From: Luteolibacter luteus
GTDB taxonomy: Bacteria; Verrucomicrobiota; Verrucomicrobiia; Verrucomicrobiales; Akkermansiaceae
Length of the DNA: 64,000 nt
Reading direction: 5' to 3'
Assembly (NCBI RefSeq): GCF_012913485.1
Contig: NZ_CP051774.1
Span: 5,952,001 to 6,016,000 of the forward strand
Positions 1 to 9,335 of the stretch are shown here, in pieces (position 1 is the stretch's first letter; the number at the start of each line of letters is the position of its first letter). Below the pieces are notes generated by a model. That model was not told the origin of the DNA and did no database searches. It was given only the letters and a program-made list of their open reading frames with translations. A program made the translations under genes and the position numbers.

Positions 1-2689
1 GCAGGTGGGCGGCCGCCTGACGGCATCCGGAAGGAGAGCTGAGCAAGTCGACAATCTCCTCGTTCGAGAGGCCACCGCGGTGGAGCTGATAGCGCTGGTT
101 GCGGAGCGGATAGGCCTCCGGATCTCCCACCCAGTTGTTGATCACGTCCTTCACGCTGGTGACCTCGCGGTCCTGGTTGTTGTCGTAGACCGAAGGGGAT
201 CCCTGCGCGGCGGATACCGTGGTGCGGGGTGCGATCGAGGAGAGGAAGAAGCTATCCCAGACCGCACTGTTCAGCAGGTAGGATTGATCGTAGATGCCGA
301 TCCCGGTGGGTGAAATGCGCTCGCCGGTCGGTGCCGAGGCAAGGCGACGGGCAACGGTATTGCGAGCCAGATATGGCGAAGCCCACGCATTGGCAAACTG
401 GGAGCCCGGCCCGAAGGCGGAGTCCGAAAGGTCGGCGTGCTGGAAGCCAGCGAGCGAGAGCATCGGATCCTGCGGCACCTCGAAGAAGGAGAGGTAATCG
501 CGGCCGCTGCTCGGTGCATTGCTCATGCCATAGAAGGAGCGGCGTCCATCCCCGGTCACCTGGAAGGCAGAGCTGATGTAATCGCGCGTCTCGCGCATCG
601 AGGATTCATAGTGCGGACCGGCGGCGAAGGCCGTGGCTCCCGAGATCATCCCGTTAATGTAGCGCTGGCGCGGGTTCACCGTGAAGACCAGGTCCGACAT
701 CTGGTTCGCCTGGCCGGCGGTGCGGTGGAAGGTCTCCAACATCGCGATCACCTGAACCTTGCTCGAAAGCTGGGCACCGCTGAGAGTCGGGGCATTCACC
801 GTGGTCTGGTTCCCCACCTTGCCGCTGTAGACCTGGATCTCGGAGATGGTCTCGCCTTTCGCGAGGCCCTTCAGCCGGCCGAGGTCCTCCATCGTCACGA
901 AGTAGTGGTAGGCGCTGAGCAGGAATTCCAGCTTCGGCTTCACCGTGTCCGTCGCGGCGATGATCTGGGTCATGCCGGAGCCGCTCATCGTCTTGTTCAT
1001 CGGCACGCGGATACCGCCGCTGATGTCCATGTCCGCCGTGGATGCCACCGGCTTCAGGAAGATATTGGTGCGGGCATTCGCGGGGGCGACCCGATCATAC
1101 TCGGTGAGGTTCTTGTCGGCAGGAACGAAGACGCGGACCTCGCCGGGACCCAACCGCAGCGGCGTTTGGGTGTTGGAGGTGCCGGAGCCCGTCAGATAGC
1201 ACATGAAGTAGGGCTCCGACTGACGGCCGGCTCCATCGCCCTTGCGGTTCGCTCCGAGGTTCTGGGTCAGATACCAGGGACCGGAATTGTTATTGTTGAT
1301 CGTGAAGGTGGAGACCAAGGGCAGGTCCATCCATGGATAGACTGCAAAGCCCTCCGCTTCGATCGCCACGTTGTAAGGATTCCACAAGGTCACCACCGGG
1401 GTGAAGACCACGTTCATCACGCCGCCCACGGTCTTCAGACCCACGAAGAAGAGCACGCGGTCCAGCACCGGCGTGACCGAGGTCTCGCTGCCGCGGGTCA
1501 CATAGCTGTTCGGCCAGTAGGTGCTGCCCTGCGGACGATAGAATGCGGTAGCCATCCCGTTCGAGCGATACAGGTGGCGGTAGAGGTTATAGTGGGAGCG
1601 CAGCGAGTTGAAGGTCGCCGGAGCACCGCTCTCGAAGTTGTGCTCGAAGGCAATCGAACCGTAGTTCATCGCGACCTTCACCGGGGCTCCCCCATTGATC
1701 GGCTGGAAGAGAGGCACCTCACCGCCCGGAGCGCTGCCACCACCAAAGGGATTCGAAACCTGGCCCCAGCGCGAGGCATTGAAGTCCTGGTTTCCGAGTT
1801 CAAAGCCGAGTGAAAAGTCGGTCTTCAAACCGCCCTTCACCACGTCCGACAGCACGCCCTTGGCATGCGCGGTGTGTTCCCTCGCAAGCTGCGGGGCCGT
1901 CGACCGGCTCAGCTTGTAGTCGCTATCAAGAACGGCCTGCTGGATGCCGAGAACCCGGCCGCGGCGACGGTCGAAGCCATCACCTGGCTGCGCTGCGATG
2001 CCGGAGAGTTCGAGATTCGGCGCGGCCGGCGCTTGGATCGCATCATTGGTCGCATAACGTTCGACATCGGTGCCGACGTTGATCTTCGCCTTCGTGCCTT
2101 CTTGGGACACAGCCCACGCCATTGCCCCCGGCATCGGGCCGCCATCCACTTCCACGGAGGCTGCGCGCATCTCGAAGCCGTCGGTCTGATCCGAGAAGAG
2201 CAGGGGATCCTTCGTGTCTTGGGTCTTGTTTGCGAACTCGCGCGTCTTCACGGATTCCGGATCCGGAGTGGAGGCGAGCCAAGTGCGGAACTTGTTCTTC
2301 TTCCACGAATCGTAATCCGGCGCCGCATTGAGAGGGTTCGCATTCTGGGTTCCCGCGGCGGAATCCCACACCCCTGTTAGATAGGGCTGGTTATTGCCTT
2401 CGATGATGGCGGCGTCCGCCGTGATGCGGCGATCATCGCCAAGCTCCGACTGGAGTTTGCCGATTGCCAGGGCGAGCGCCATGCGCGCATTGGCCTGGGC
2501 CACGCGGCGCGCTTCACCGGCGCTGGAGGTACGGAGTGCAATGTTGCTGAGCGAAAGCAGTCCGATTGCAAGGACCGACAACATCGCCATTAGCAGCAGG
2601 GCGACAACCAGGGCAAAACCCTGTTTTCGTGCCTTTCCGGGAGGAAAAGAAAGACGCGCTGGAACGCATTTCAGGATGGGGTCTTTCAT
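1..2689 (-). CDS. Verru_Chthon cassette protein A, C-terminus beyond window
   Basis: The frame is open from an ATG at 2689 to the window edge (about 896 codons), so the C-terminus is missing. After a basic leader, residues 24-48 form a prepilin-like segment (GFALVVALLLMAML) with no Glu at +5, as in GspK/PilX-type minor pseudopilins. It is followed by ANARMALALAIGKLQ and a long hydrophilic secreted part. This N-terminus is the hallmark of Verru_Chthon cassette protein A, known from Verrucomicrobia and Chthoniobacter, where it sits with cassette proteins B, C and D. Those partners would lie to the left, outside the window. The likely location is the inner membrane/periplasm, as part of a type II secretion or type IV pilus-like assembly; its substrate is unknown. 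The family call rests on recognition of the N-terminal pattern. Confidence 0.8.
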   Translation of the reverse strand, partial: MKDPILKCVPARLSFPPGKARKQGFALVVALLLMAMLSVLAIGLLSLSNIALRTSSAGEARRVAQANARMALALAIGKLQSELGDDRRITADAAIIEGNNQPYLTGVWDSAAGTQNANPLNAAPDYDSWKKNKFRTWLASTPDPESVKTREFANKTQDTKDPLLFSDQTDGFEMRAASVEVDGGPMPGAMAWAVSQEGTKAKINVGTDVERYATNDAIQAPAAPNLELSGIAAQPGDGFDRRRGRVLGIQQAVLDSDYKLSRSTAPQLAREHTAHAKGVLSDVVKGGLKTDFSLGFELGNQDFNASRWGQVSNPFGGGSAPGGEVPLFQPINGGAPVKVAMNYGSIAFEHNFESGAPATFNSLRSHYNLYRHLYRSNGMATAFYRPQGSTYWPNSYVTRGSETSVTPVLDRVLFFVGLKTVGGVMNVVFTPVVTLWNPYNVAIEAEGFAVYPWMDLPLVSTFTINNNNSGPWYLTQNLGANRKGDGAGRQSEPYFMCYLTGSGTSNTQTPLRLGPGEVRVFVPADKNLTEYDRVAPANARTNIFLKPVASTADMDISGGIRVPMNKTMSGSGMTQIIAATDTVKPKLEFLLSAYHYFVTMEDLGRLKGLAKGETISEIQVYSGKVGNQTTVNAPTLSGAQLSSKVQVIAMLETFHRTAGQANQMSDLVFTVNPRQRYINGMISGATAFAAGPHYESSMRETRDYISSAFQVTGDGRRSFYGMSNAPSSGRDYLSFFEVPQDPMLSLAGFQHADLSDSAFGPGSQFANAWASPYLARNTVARRLASAPTGERISPTGIGIYDQSYLLNSAVWDSFFLSSIAPRTTVSAAQGSPSVYDNNQDREVTSVKDVINNWVGDPEAYPLRNQRYQLHRGGLSNEEIVDLLSSPSGCRQAAAHL

Positions 2690-2884
2690 GACAAGCATGC
2701 GTTGTAGATCCGCAGTAAACACGCCAAGTCTGTCGCTAAGGCTTATACCGCTATAAAAAATTCTCCTAGCCCAAAAAAGGATGTTTTAGTGCCATTCGTG
2801 AATCCCCGCAGTCGCCCGGATTTTTGGGCGAACGGATGCCGGTGGGTCTGTGAATGGGGGGTGTTCCCCGGAGTCGATTGAGTC

Positions 2885-4321
2885 TTAGTCCCGTTTCAGG
2901 TGGTCGCCGTTTTGTGAGTAGGTGGCGACCTTCACCGTGAGGTCATCGATGGAAAGATCGCCGCCTTCGTCGTTGGAAAGAGTCAGGGAATCGAGGGTCT
3001 TGCCGGCCTCTACCTTGAAGCCATCCAGATATAGCCCCCCGGTGCCGGTCCCTTCGTAAAGCTTCACCTCACCGCTGCCGGTGTCATAGGTCACGGTGAC
3101 CATGTGCGGTTGCAGCGCGGAAATCCGTGTGCCGATCGAGTGCACGCCGTCCTTCTCGTTCTTGAGCTGCCAGTGGTGGCCGCGTGACTTCCGGGCGACC
3201 ATGCTGAAGAGATGGCCATTGCCCTTGATGTTGAAAGTAATCCGCTCCGCGGCATCGAGGTAGGCCCCCTTGTCCCAGATGTTCTCCGGCACATGGGTGC
3301 TGAAGGTCGTCATGTAGACGCGGCGGCTACTGGATGATTGCTCTTCGCGGAATTTCGCGGTCAGCGTGCGCCAGCCGGTGGAAGTATCCAGCTTGCCATT
3401 GGTGAGTGTCGTCGGATTCAGCTCGGATTCCACCTTCCATGGTCCGCCCACATCGGCGACCTTGTCCTTCAGGGGGCTCCCATGGCCTTCGCTGAAGTCA
3501 TCCTGGAAGAGGACCTCATCCCAGGGCAGCGTCTGCACGAAGCGCTCCGCCGCATTGCGATGCGTCTTGATCGGGCCGGTCGTCGTCCAAGTGGCACCAT
3601 TGCCGGCGGTCACACGCTGGCGTGCTTCGCCCGGCTTCCGCTCGATCTCCACGATGCCCGAGGTCACGTGCGTCTGCACCGAGCCATCGGCCAGAGCGAG
3701 CACTCCGAACTTCGTGCCGATGTTCCGGATGATGCCGGCAGGCGTGTGAACTTCGAAGCCGCGGCCCCCCGGGGAGATCTGCAGGAAGATGCTGCCTTCC
3801 TGGAGCTCCAGCTTGCCCTTGTGAGCGAGCAGCTTGACCTTTGCCGGGCCTTCCACGCAGGCCTCGACATAGGGGCCGATCGCCAGCTGCACCACGCCGC
3901 TTTTTACTTCCAGCAGCTCGTCCTTGTTCAGTGCGCTGGCAGGCTTCGCCTCGCCGTTGATCGTGTAGCTCGAGTCCACGGAGGAGGCGAGCGTCGCATC
4001 CGTGCTATTGCGATCGATCAGGAAGAAAGCACCGAGGCTCAACAGCAGCATGATCGCCGCGGCCCATGCCGCGCGGATGTAGAGCTTGCGATGCGAGCGC
4101 GCGACCACCCAGTGATCGTCCGCGGTCTTCGCATGCACGGAGATGTAGTCCGGCACCTCGTAGCGCTCGTGCAGCATCATGTCCACGCCCAGCAGATCAT
4201 AGTACTCGGCACGGACCTTTGGGTCCTCGCGCATGAGTTGCTGGACGCGTTGGAAATCCTGCTCGCTGATCGTTCCTTCGATCAGGCGGTTCAGCAGGCG
4301 GTTGAGCTCGTGGTCTTCCAT
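2885..4321 (-). CDS. FecR-like anti-sigma regulator with C-terminal LamG-like domain
   Basis: 478 residues. Residues 1-75 are an acidic cytoplasmic segment of the kind that binds an ECF sigma factor. A single membrane helix (AAWAAAIMLLLSLGAFFLID) lies near residues 84-103. A FecR domain follows (about 115-250; IRNIGTKFGVL, SGIVEIERKPGEARQRV). The remaining ~200 residues look like a concanavalin/LamG-type beta-sandwich. The ATG shares one base with the stop of the upstream sigma-factor gene, so translation is probably coupled and the two form a sigma/anti-sigma pair. FecR-LamG proteins next to ECF sigma factors are common in Planctomycetes and Verrucomicrobia and are thought to sense extracellular ligands, possibly glycans. 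The ligand here is unknown. Confidence 0.85.
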   Translation of the reverse strand: MEDHELNRLLNRLIEGTISEQDFQRVQQLMREDPKVRAEYYDLLGVDMMLHERYEVPDYISVHAKTADDHWVVARSHRKLYIRAAWAAAIMLLLSLGAFFLIDRNSTDATLASSVDSSYTINGEAKPASALNKDELLEVKSGVVQLAIGPYVEACVEGPAKVKLLAHKGKLELQEGSIFLQISPGGRGFEVHTPAGIIRNIGTKFGVLALADGSVQTHVTSGIVEIERKPGEARQRVTAGNGATWTTTGPIKTHRNAAERFVQTLPWDEVLFQDDFSEGHGSPLKDKVADVGGPWKVESELNPTTLTNGKLDTSTGWRTLTAKFREEQSSSSRRVYMTTFSTHVPENIWDKGAYLDAAERITFNIKGNGHLFSMVARKSRGHHWQLKNEKDGVHSIGTRISALQPHMVTVTYDTGSGEVKLYEGTGTGGLYLDGFKVEAGKTLDSLTLSNDEGGDLSIDDLTVKVATYSQNGDHLKRD

Positions 4322-4878
4322 CAGGATGCTTCGCCAGGGGAAAGGTGGATGCGGATGCAGCGGCGGAGATTGCCGCGCAATTGAAACAGACGGGCCTTCA
4401 AGGTGCCCACGCTGCGCTCCGTGGCGCGCGCGAGTGTTTCCAAGGATCCTCCGGACCAGTAGTGGTGGCGGATCAGCTCATCGTCCTTCGGGGTGAGTTT
4501 CTTCAGGCACTCCACGAGTGCGAGCCGGCGCTCCGGCAGTTCATCGATCACCGCGGGCACTTCGGAAGCGAAGCACTCCACGAGGTCGGCATCGAAGTTC
4601 ACGGTGCGCTCCTTCTTCTTCCGGCGCAGGTAGGTCATCACTTCCAGTTGCGCGATGCGGAAGGCCCAGTTCTTGAAGCTCGTGCCGGAGCGGAATTTCT
4701 CGCGCTTGCGCCACAGCACCATGTTCACTGCCTGCCGGATATCGGCAGCAGCGTGAGGATCCCCGCAGAGTGCACGGATAAAGTAGAACAGATCCCCTTG
4801 GCAGCGGGTCAGTTCGTGCACGAATTCTTCGAGGCTATCGTCTTTGCGATCCATCGGGTCCTGAGAGTCGTCAGTCAC
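4321..4878 (-). CDS. ECF sigma-70 factor (Rhodopirellula/Verrucomicrobium type)
   Basis: 185 residues. Region 2 spans about residues 18-92, including the stretch FYFIRALCGDPHAAADIRQ and the GTSFKNWAFRIA motif that stands in for the usual region 2.4 tryptophan patch. Region 4 spans about 120-180 (LTPKDDELIRHHYWSGGSLE, then the helix-turn-helix ATERSVGTLKARLFQLR). The start used is a GTG at 4878; an in-frame ATG at 4854 is an alternative. It overlaps the FecR gene by one base. The protein should direct RNA polymerase to a small regulon under control of that membrane anti-sigma partner. I did not find a convincing copy of its target promoter. Confidence 0.9.
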   Translation of the reverse strand: MTDDSQDPMDRKDDSLEEFVHELTRCQGDLFYFIRALCGDPHAAADIRQAVNMVLWRKREKFRSGTSFKNWAFRIAQLEVMTYLRRKKKERTVNFDADLVECFASEVPAVIDELPERRLALVECLKKLTPKDDELIRHHYWSGGSLETLARATERSVGTLKARLFQLRGNLRRCIRIHLSPGEAS

Positions 4879-4956
4879 GTCGGGATGGGGTATAGGGTTT
4901 AGCGGTTTTTCGCGAATTCGCCGATGTATGCGGCGAATTCACTACGGGCTCTCCAA

Positions 4957-5730
4957 TCAAAACATTTTTCGTGCCGCTACGATGCCAACTCCCAGTTGAC
5001 ACCCGAAATTCGCGGCGATGCTCTGCGGATTGCGGTCGGGATTTTCCACAACCCGCGCAGCATCATCAATGACGGCAAATCGCTCGATTTGCCAGCCGTC
5101 CTTGAACCAGTCGAGCAAAGTGGCCGCAGCGAAGACCCGATGCGCATTGAATTCGATGCGCTGTGGTCCGATCGGCGTGGAGAGATAAAAAATGCCGCCG
5201 GGCTCCACGATTGCCATCAGCTGGCGCAGCCCCTTCAGATGACCTCCGGGATCGATCGTATCCCCGTAACGCCCGAGCCCGAAGTGCTCGATGCTGTGGA
5301 GGCATGAGAGTGAATCGGTGCACGCGCGCCACTGCTGCGGAAGCTCTTGCGTGATATCGAGCTGGCGGAAGCTCACGTTTGGAACAGCCGTGTCCTGCGG
5401 CCGGATATCCAGTACCTCCACCTCCCGGAAGACCGCCAGATTTCCCACGAAGCCATCGATGCGTGAACCGACGTCGACGTGGCGGCGCGGCTTTGCTTCG
5501 TAGATCCACTTAGCAACGAGCAGGTCTTGCTGGAAGTAAGCACCGGGCCCGCCGCTTGAAACATTCCATTCATCCAGCACCGGGAACTCGTTCCCCCACG
5601 CGAAGTCGCTCCCGCATCCCGAACGGAATTTCTCGCGGTCCTTCAGGTAGCGCGGCAGGCCACGGAGGGAAGCGAGAGTGCGCTTTGGATTGAGGCCGAG
5701 GGTCTTGAACCAGAGAGCGGGGCGGATCAT
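4957..5730 (-). CDS. DUF268 family protein, methyltransferase-like
   Basis: 257 residues, no signal peptide. The middle has a SAM-binding-like pattern: HVDVGSRIDGFVGNLAVF, then VEVLDIRPQD, then LSCLHSIEHFGLGRYGD. This matches DUF268, a family with a Rossmann methyltransferase-like fold that often occurs in polysaccharide and glycosylation clusters. The C-terminal part (GGIFYLSTPIGPQRIEFNAH) fits the same family. It stands alone between the sigma-factor gene and the response regulator on the same strand. The substrate is unknown, and methyltransferase activity is inferred from the fold pattern. Confidence 0.75.
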   Translation of the reverse strand: MIRPALWFKTLGLNPKRTLASLRGLPRYLKDREKFRSGCGSDFAWGNEFPVLDEWNVSSGGPGAYFQQDLLVAKWIYEAKPRRHVDVGSRIDGFVGNLAVFREVEVLDIRPQDTAVPNVSFRQLDITQELPQQWRACTDSLSCLHSIEHFGLGRYGDTIDPGGHLKGLRQLMAIVEPGGIFYLSTPIGPQRIEFNAHRVFAAATLLDWFKDGWQIERFAVIDDAARVVENPDRNPQSIAANFGCQLGVGIVAARKMF

Positions 5731-5856
5731 GGAGGCCCCGATTCAGAACGATCCCGTGGGATGGGCGAGGGAAATCGGTGGAGCAGCCCCGGTCGCAACT
5801 TGTCGCGGCGGGGCCCTCTCCTCCTTTTTGAAGACGCTTCCGCGAAATCCGTCCGC

Positions 5857-6486
5857 CTACGCCCCAGGCCCGCTCAACGCCTCCAGCGCCTTCAGGCACG
5901 CATTCGTCCGGGTCTCCACGCCAAGTTTCTCGAACACATCGAGCACGTGTTTCTTCACCGTGGCCTCGCTGATTCCAAGGATGATTGCGATCTCGCCATT
6001 GGTCTTTCCCTGCGCGACCCACAGGAGGGTCTCCGCCACGCGGGGCGTCAGATGAAACGTCTTCTCGAGCGGAGCAGGGGAAGAGAAGTCCGGGGAGAAA
6101 CTAGCCACCGCCGTCTGGCGGGCACGCTCCATGCGCGACCGGATCGCTGCGAGCAGATCCGCTTTCGCCACCGGCTTCGTCAAATAGTCATCGGCACCCA
6201 GATTCATGCCCGCGCGGATGTCCGGCTTCTCGCCCTTCGCCGTGAGGAAGATAAAAGGCGTAGCCTCGGTAGCTGTCTCGGCACGCAGTTCGCGCAGCAC
6301 GCCATAGCCATCCAGTTCCGGCATCATCACATCGCAGAGGATCAGGTCCGGCGACTTCGCACGCGCCATCTCAATACCGGTGCGGCCGTTTTCCGCGGTG
6401 ATCGCATGGAACTCTTCCAAGCGCAGGATAGTCGCAAGATTCCGGCGCATCTCCGGTTCGTCTTCGATGATCAAGATGGTCTTCAT
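5857..6486 (-). CDS. Two-component response regulator, receiver plus LuxR-type HTH
   Basis: 209 residues. The receiver domain (1-120) has the acidic pocket E8/D9, phospho-acceptor D52 (LILCDVMMPELDG), T82 and K104 (YLTKP). A LuxR/GerE helix-turn-helix occupies about 145-205 (TNGEIAIILGISEATVKKHV). Its ATG overlaps the stop of the histidine-kinase gene in an ATGA junction, so the two are a cognate, translationally coupled pair. It is a DNA-binding transcription regulator. The divergent caspase-like genes are a possible target because of position only. Confidence 0.93.
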   Translation of the reverse strand: MKTILIIEDEPEMRRNLATILRLEEFHAITAENGRTGIEMARAKSPDLILCDVMMPELDGYGVLRELRAETATEATPFIFLTAKGEKPDIRAGMNLGADDYLTKPVAKADLLAAIRSRMERARQTAVASFSPDFSSPAPLEKTFHLTPRVAETLLWVAQGKTNGEIAIILGISEATVKKHVLDVFEKLGVETRTNACLKALEALSGPGA

Positions 6487-9203
6487 TGGGTCAAGGGAAT
6501 GGTCACGATCACGGTGGTGCCGGAATTGAGGTGGCTTTCCACCTCGATGGTCCCGCCGTGGAGCTCGGCGCTCTGTTTTACAATCACCAGGCCGAGGCCG
6601 GTGCCGGGGCGCTGGCCCACATTCGAGCCGCGCTGGAAGGCGGCGAAGAGCTGCGCGAGCTCGTCTTCCGGAATGCCGATGCCGTGGTCTTGCACCTCGA
6701 AGCGCACCGCCCCCTCCATGCCCGTGGCGCGGAATGCAACCGGCTGGCCTTCCTCGGAATATTTCACCGCGTTGCTCAGCAGGTTGATCAGGACATGGCG
6801 CAGCAGGCGTTCGTCCGCTTGCGCGGTCGACGGCAGATTGCTGGTAAAGAATTCGATCGGGCAGCGCGCGCTGGTGGTCGAGTTGATCTCATCCACCAAG
6901 CCACGGCACAGGGCCGCGAGGTCGAGCAAGCGCGGCACGAACTTCATGCGGCCCGCATCCAAGCGGCCGAGCAAGAGCACGTCTTCCATCAGCCCGGCCA
7001 TGCGGCGCGAGTTCTTGATGATGGATTGCAACTGCTCATGGCGCTCCTCGGCATCGAGGCGATCGAGGTAATCGGCGAGAATCTCCGCGGACGACTGGAT
7101 GATCCCCAGCGGCGTGCGGAATTCGTGGGAAACCATCGAGACGAAATTGTTCTTCAGCTGGTTCAGCTCGCGCTCGCGCTCGAGCGCACGCTTCATCTCC
7201 AGTTCGGCGCGCTTGCGCTCGGAAATGTCGGTGACGACTGCTTGGATCAGATCCTTGTCGCCCGCGGGGATGCGGGTCAGCACCACTTCCATCAGCACGT
7301 CATGCCCGTTCACATGGCGCTGGCTCCACTCAAAGTGGGTGCTGCCATCTTCCAGGCAATTTTTCAGGTGGCGGCTGGCGGCGGTGGAGGAGTGCTCGCC
7401 ATCCGGCTGATACTCCGTGGCGTAGTCGGCAGGATGCGTGCCGATGATCTCCTCCACCGTGCGGCCGAAGATTTTCGCCGCGGCGGGATTCACGTCGCTG
7501 AAGAGCTCGTTCTCATGGATCATCACCCCTTGGCTGGAGCCTTCGAAGAGCGTACGGAACTTCCGCTCGGAATCGCGCAGTGCCTTCTCCGCGCGCGTCC
7601 GCTCCGTTGTGTCGACCGCGATGCCCCACAACTGCTCATCGCCATCCGGACTGGTGATCAGCATGCCGCTGAGCACGATCGGCACGAGGTGGCCTTCCTT
7701 GTGGATGTATTCCTTCTCAAAGGGGCCGAAGGTTCCGTGCTCCCGCACCGTTTCCAGGATCTTGATCTCCTGCTCCTCGTACTTCCGCGGCGTGACATCC
7801 CAGTAAGTCAGGCTGTGTACATCCTCGACCGTGCGGCCGATCATGCGGGCGAAGGATTCGTTCACCTGCAGGAATTGCCCGTCCCAGCTGACGCGTGCCA
7901 TGCCGAGCGGTGAGAATTCAAAGAGCGCCTTGAACTTCTCCTCCGACTCACGCAGCGCGCGCTCGGCCTGCTTCCTCAGGCTGATGTCCTGGGCGATGCC
8001 CCAGATCTGTACTTCGCCATTGGAAGACACCGTGCGCATGCCATGCAGTAGCACCGGCACGCTGCTGCCATCCTTGCAGATGTATTCCTTCTCATAAGGA
8101 CCGAAGCGCCCGGCCCCCTGAAGCTTGTCGAAGAAGGTTCGCTGTCCGGCGAAGTGCTTGATGCGGTTGATGTCCCAGTAGTTCTTCGAATTCAGCTCCT
8201 CGGTGGTGTAGCCGAGCATCTCGGCGAAAGCGGAGTTCGTCTGCTGGAAGTTCCCGTGCTCGTCCACCAGGCCAATGCCCAGCGGTGAGAACTCGAAGAG
8301 CCGCTTGAAGCGCTCCTCGGATGCCTGCAGCTCGGCAGTGCGCTCGGCGATGCGGGCTTCCAGCGATTGGTTCAGCTCGCGGATCTCGGCTTCCGCCACC
8401 ACCACGGCCGTCTTGTCCTGGTGGATGCATACCACCTCCACGATGTTGTTCCTCGCATCGAACACCGGGAACATCGTTGAGCCGATCCAGCGCACGCCAC
8501 GTGCCACCTGGTCTGGCAATGCCTTCAGTTCGAAAGGAATGGGATCGATGCTGGTGACTTGGCCATTGAAGGCCCGCTCGATCAGTGGCAGCAGTCCGGC
8601 TTCCTTGAGCTGGGAGTCCGTCCGGATGCTGTGGCCCACCAGGTCTTCCATATCGAGTTGGAAGAGATCGCGGTAAGCTTGGTTGATCTGCAGCGTGGTG
8701 CCATCCGGCGCGAAGACTTGGATGCTGATCGGGCTCTGCTCGAAGGCACGGCGCCAGCGGCTATCGGACAGCCGGAGTTCGGCCTCCACGCGCTTTGCTT
8801 CGCCCATGTCCCGCCCGGCCAGATGGATCAGGGTGCGTCCCTCGGAGGGCAGGGCGGTCGCCACGATGTCGTGGATCGCGGTGTCGCCGCGCGGTGTCAG
8901 GACTTGCCACTCGAAACGATGGCCGCCCTTTTCGATCGTCTGGCGAATGGCCTCGCGCAGCGTGATATCGGAGAGTTGGCCGCCCGGTTGATCCTCAGGG
9001 GAAAACTCGACGGGTGAACGACCGATAAGGTCGGCCTTCCGGTTTACTCCCAGCACCTCCACGGCCGCCGCATTACAGTCGATCACCGCCGTCGTGACGG
9101 GGTCGAGAAGGGCCATCGGATCGGTGGAACGCTCGAAGAACATGCGGAACCAGTCCGCTGCCTGGAGCGGATTGGTTGCCGGGGTGCCGGTGTCGTTCTT
9201 CAC
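6483..9203 (-). CDS. Sensor histidine kinase with five PAS domains
   Basis: About 906 residues from a GTG at 9203. I preferred this start because longer forms, up to an ATG at 9347, would run into the start of the divergent gene at 9336. There are no membrane helices, so it is a cytoplasmic sensor. PAS domains lie at roughly 15-130, 135-275, 300-415, 425-545 and 550-665; the third and fourth are near-duplicates (both contain LFEFSPLG and a GP[YF]EKEYI motif). The HisKA domain carries phospho-acceptor H693 in SHEFRTPL. The ATPase domain has the N box (LINLLSNAVKYS), DHGIGIPEDEL and GTGLGLVIVKQ. It feeds the adjacent response regulator. No PAS cofactor residue is obvious, so the signal is unknown. 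Confidence 0.92.
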   Translation of the reverse strand: MKNDTGTPATNPLQAADWFRMFFERSTDPMALLDPVTTAVIDCNAAAVEVLGVNRKADLIGRSPVEFSPEDQPGGQLSDITLREAIRQTIEKGGHRFEWQVLTPRGDTAIHDIVATALPSEGRTLIHLAGRDMGEAKRVEAELRLSDSRWRRAFEQSPISIQVFAPDGTTLQINQAYRDLFQLDMEDLVGHSIRTDSQLKEAGLLPLIERAFNGQVTSIDPIPFELKALPDQVARGVRWIGSTMFPVFDARNNIVEVVCIHQDKTAVVVAEAEIRELNQSLEARIAERTAELQASEERFKRLFEFSPLGIGLVDEHGNFQQTNSAFAEMLGYTTEELNSKNYWDINRIKHFAGQRTFFDKLQGAGRFGPYEKEYICKDGSSVPVLLHGMRTVSSNGEVQIWGIAQDISLRKQAERALRESEEKFKALFEFSPLGMARVSWDGQFLQVNESFARMIGRTVEDVHSLTYWDVTPRKYEEQEIKILETVREHGTFGPFEKEYIHKEGHLVPIVLSGMLITSPDGDEQLWGIAVDTTERTRAEKALRDSERKFRTLFEGSSQGVMIHENELFSDVNPAAAKIFGRTVEEIIGTHPADYATEYQPDGEHSSTAASRHLKNCLEDGSTHFEWSQRHVNGHDVLMEVVLTRIPAGDKDLIQAVVTDISERKRAELEMKRALERERELNQLKNNFVSMVSHEFRTPLGIIQSSAEILADYLDRLDAEERHEQLQSIIKNSRRMAGLMEDVLLLGRLDAGRMKFVPRLLDLAALCRGLVDEINSTTSARCPIEFFTSNLPSTAQADERLLRHVLINLLSNAVKYSEEGQPVAFRATGMEGAVRFEVQDHGIGIPEDELAQLFAAFQRGSNVGQRPGTGLGLVIVKQSAELHGGTIEVESHLNSGTTVIVTIPLTQ

Positions 9204-9303
9204 GCGCGCAGTTATGGGAGAAATTCCCAAATTTGGAAAGGAAGGGCTCTTACTCCTTTGGTTCCATTTACGAACTTGCGGAAGGCAGGGCAGCGTCCGC
9301 CCG

Positions 9304-9320
9304 CTGTCTCCCTTGGACAG
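9304..9320 (+). repeat. Leader element, copy 1
   Basis: CTGTCTCCCTTGGACAG lies 16 bases upstream of the ATG at 9336. It forms a small inverted repeat (CTGTC...GACAG). An almost identical element, with one base changed, precedes the paralogous gene at 11975. It is probably a 5' UTR or control element copied with the gene, or retained because it is functional. Confidence 0.5.
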
Positions 9321-9335
9321 GTATACCCCTACCTC

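Noticed and set aside
437-1813. Long plus-strand open frame (458 codons)
   Set aside because: It is antisense to the Verru_Chthon A gene, has no recognisable domain and shows the composition of a GC-rich shadow frame.
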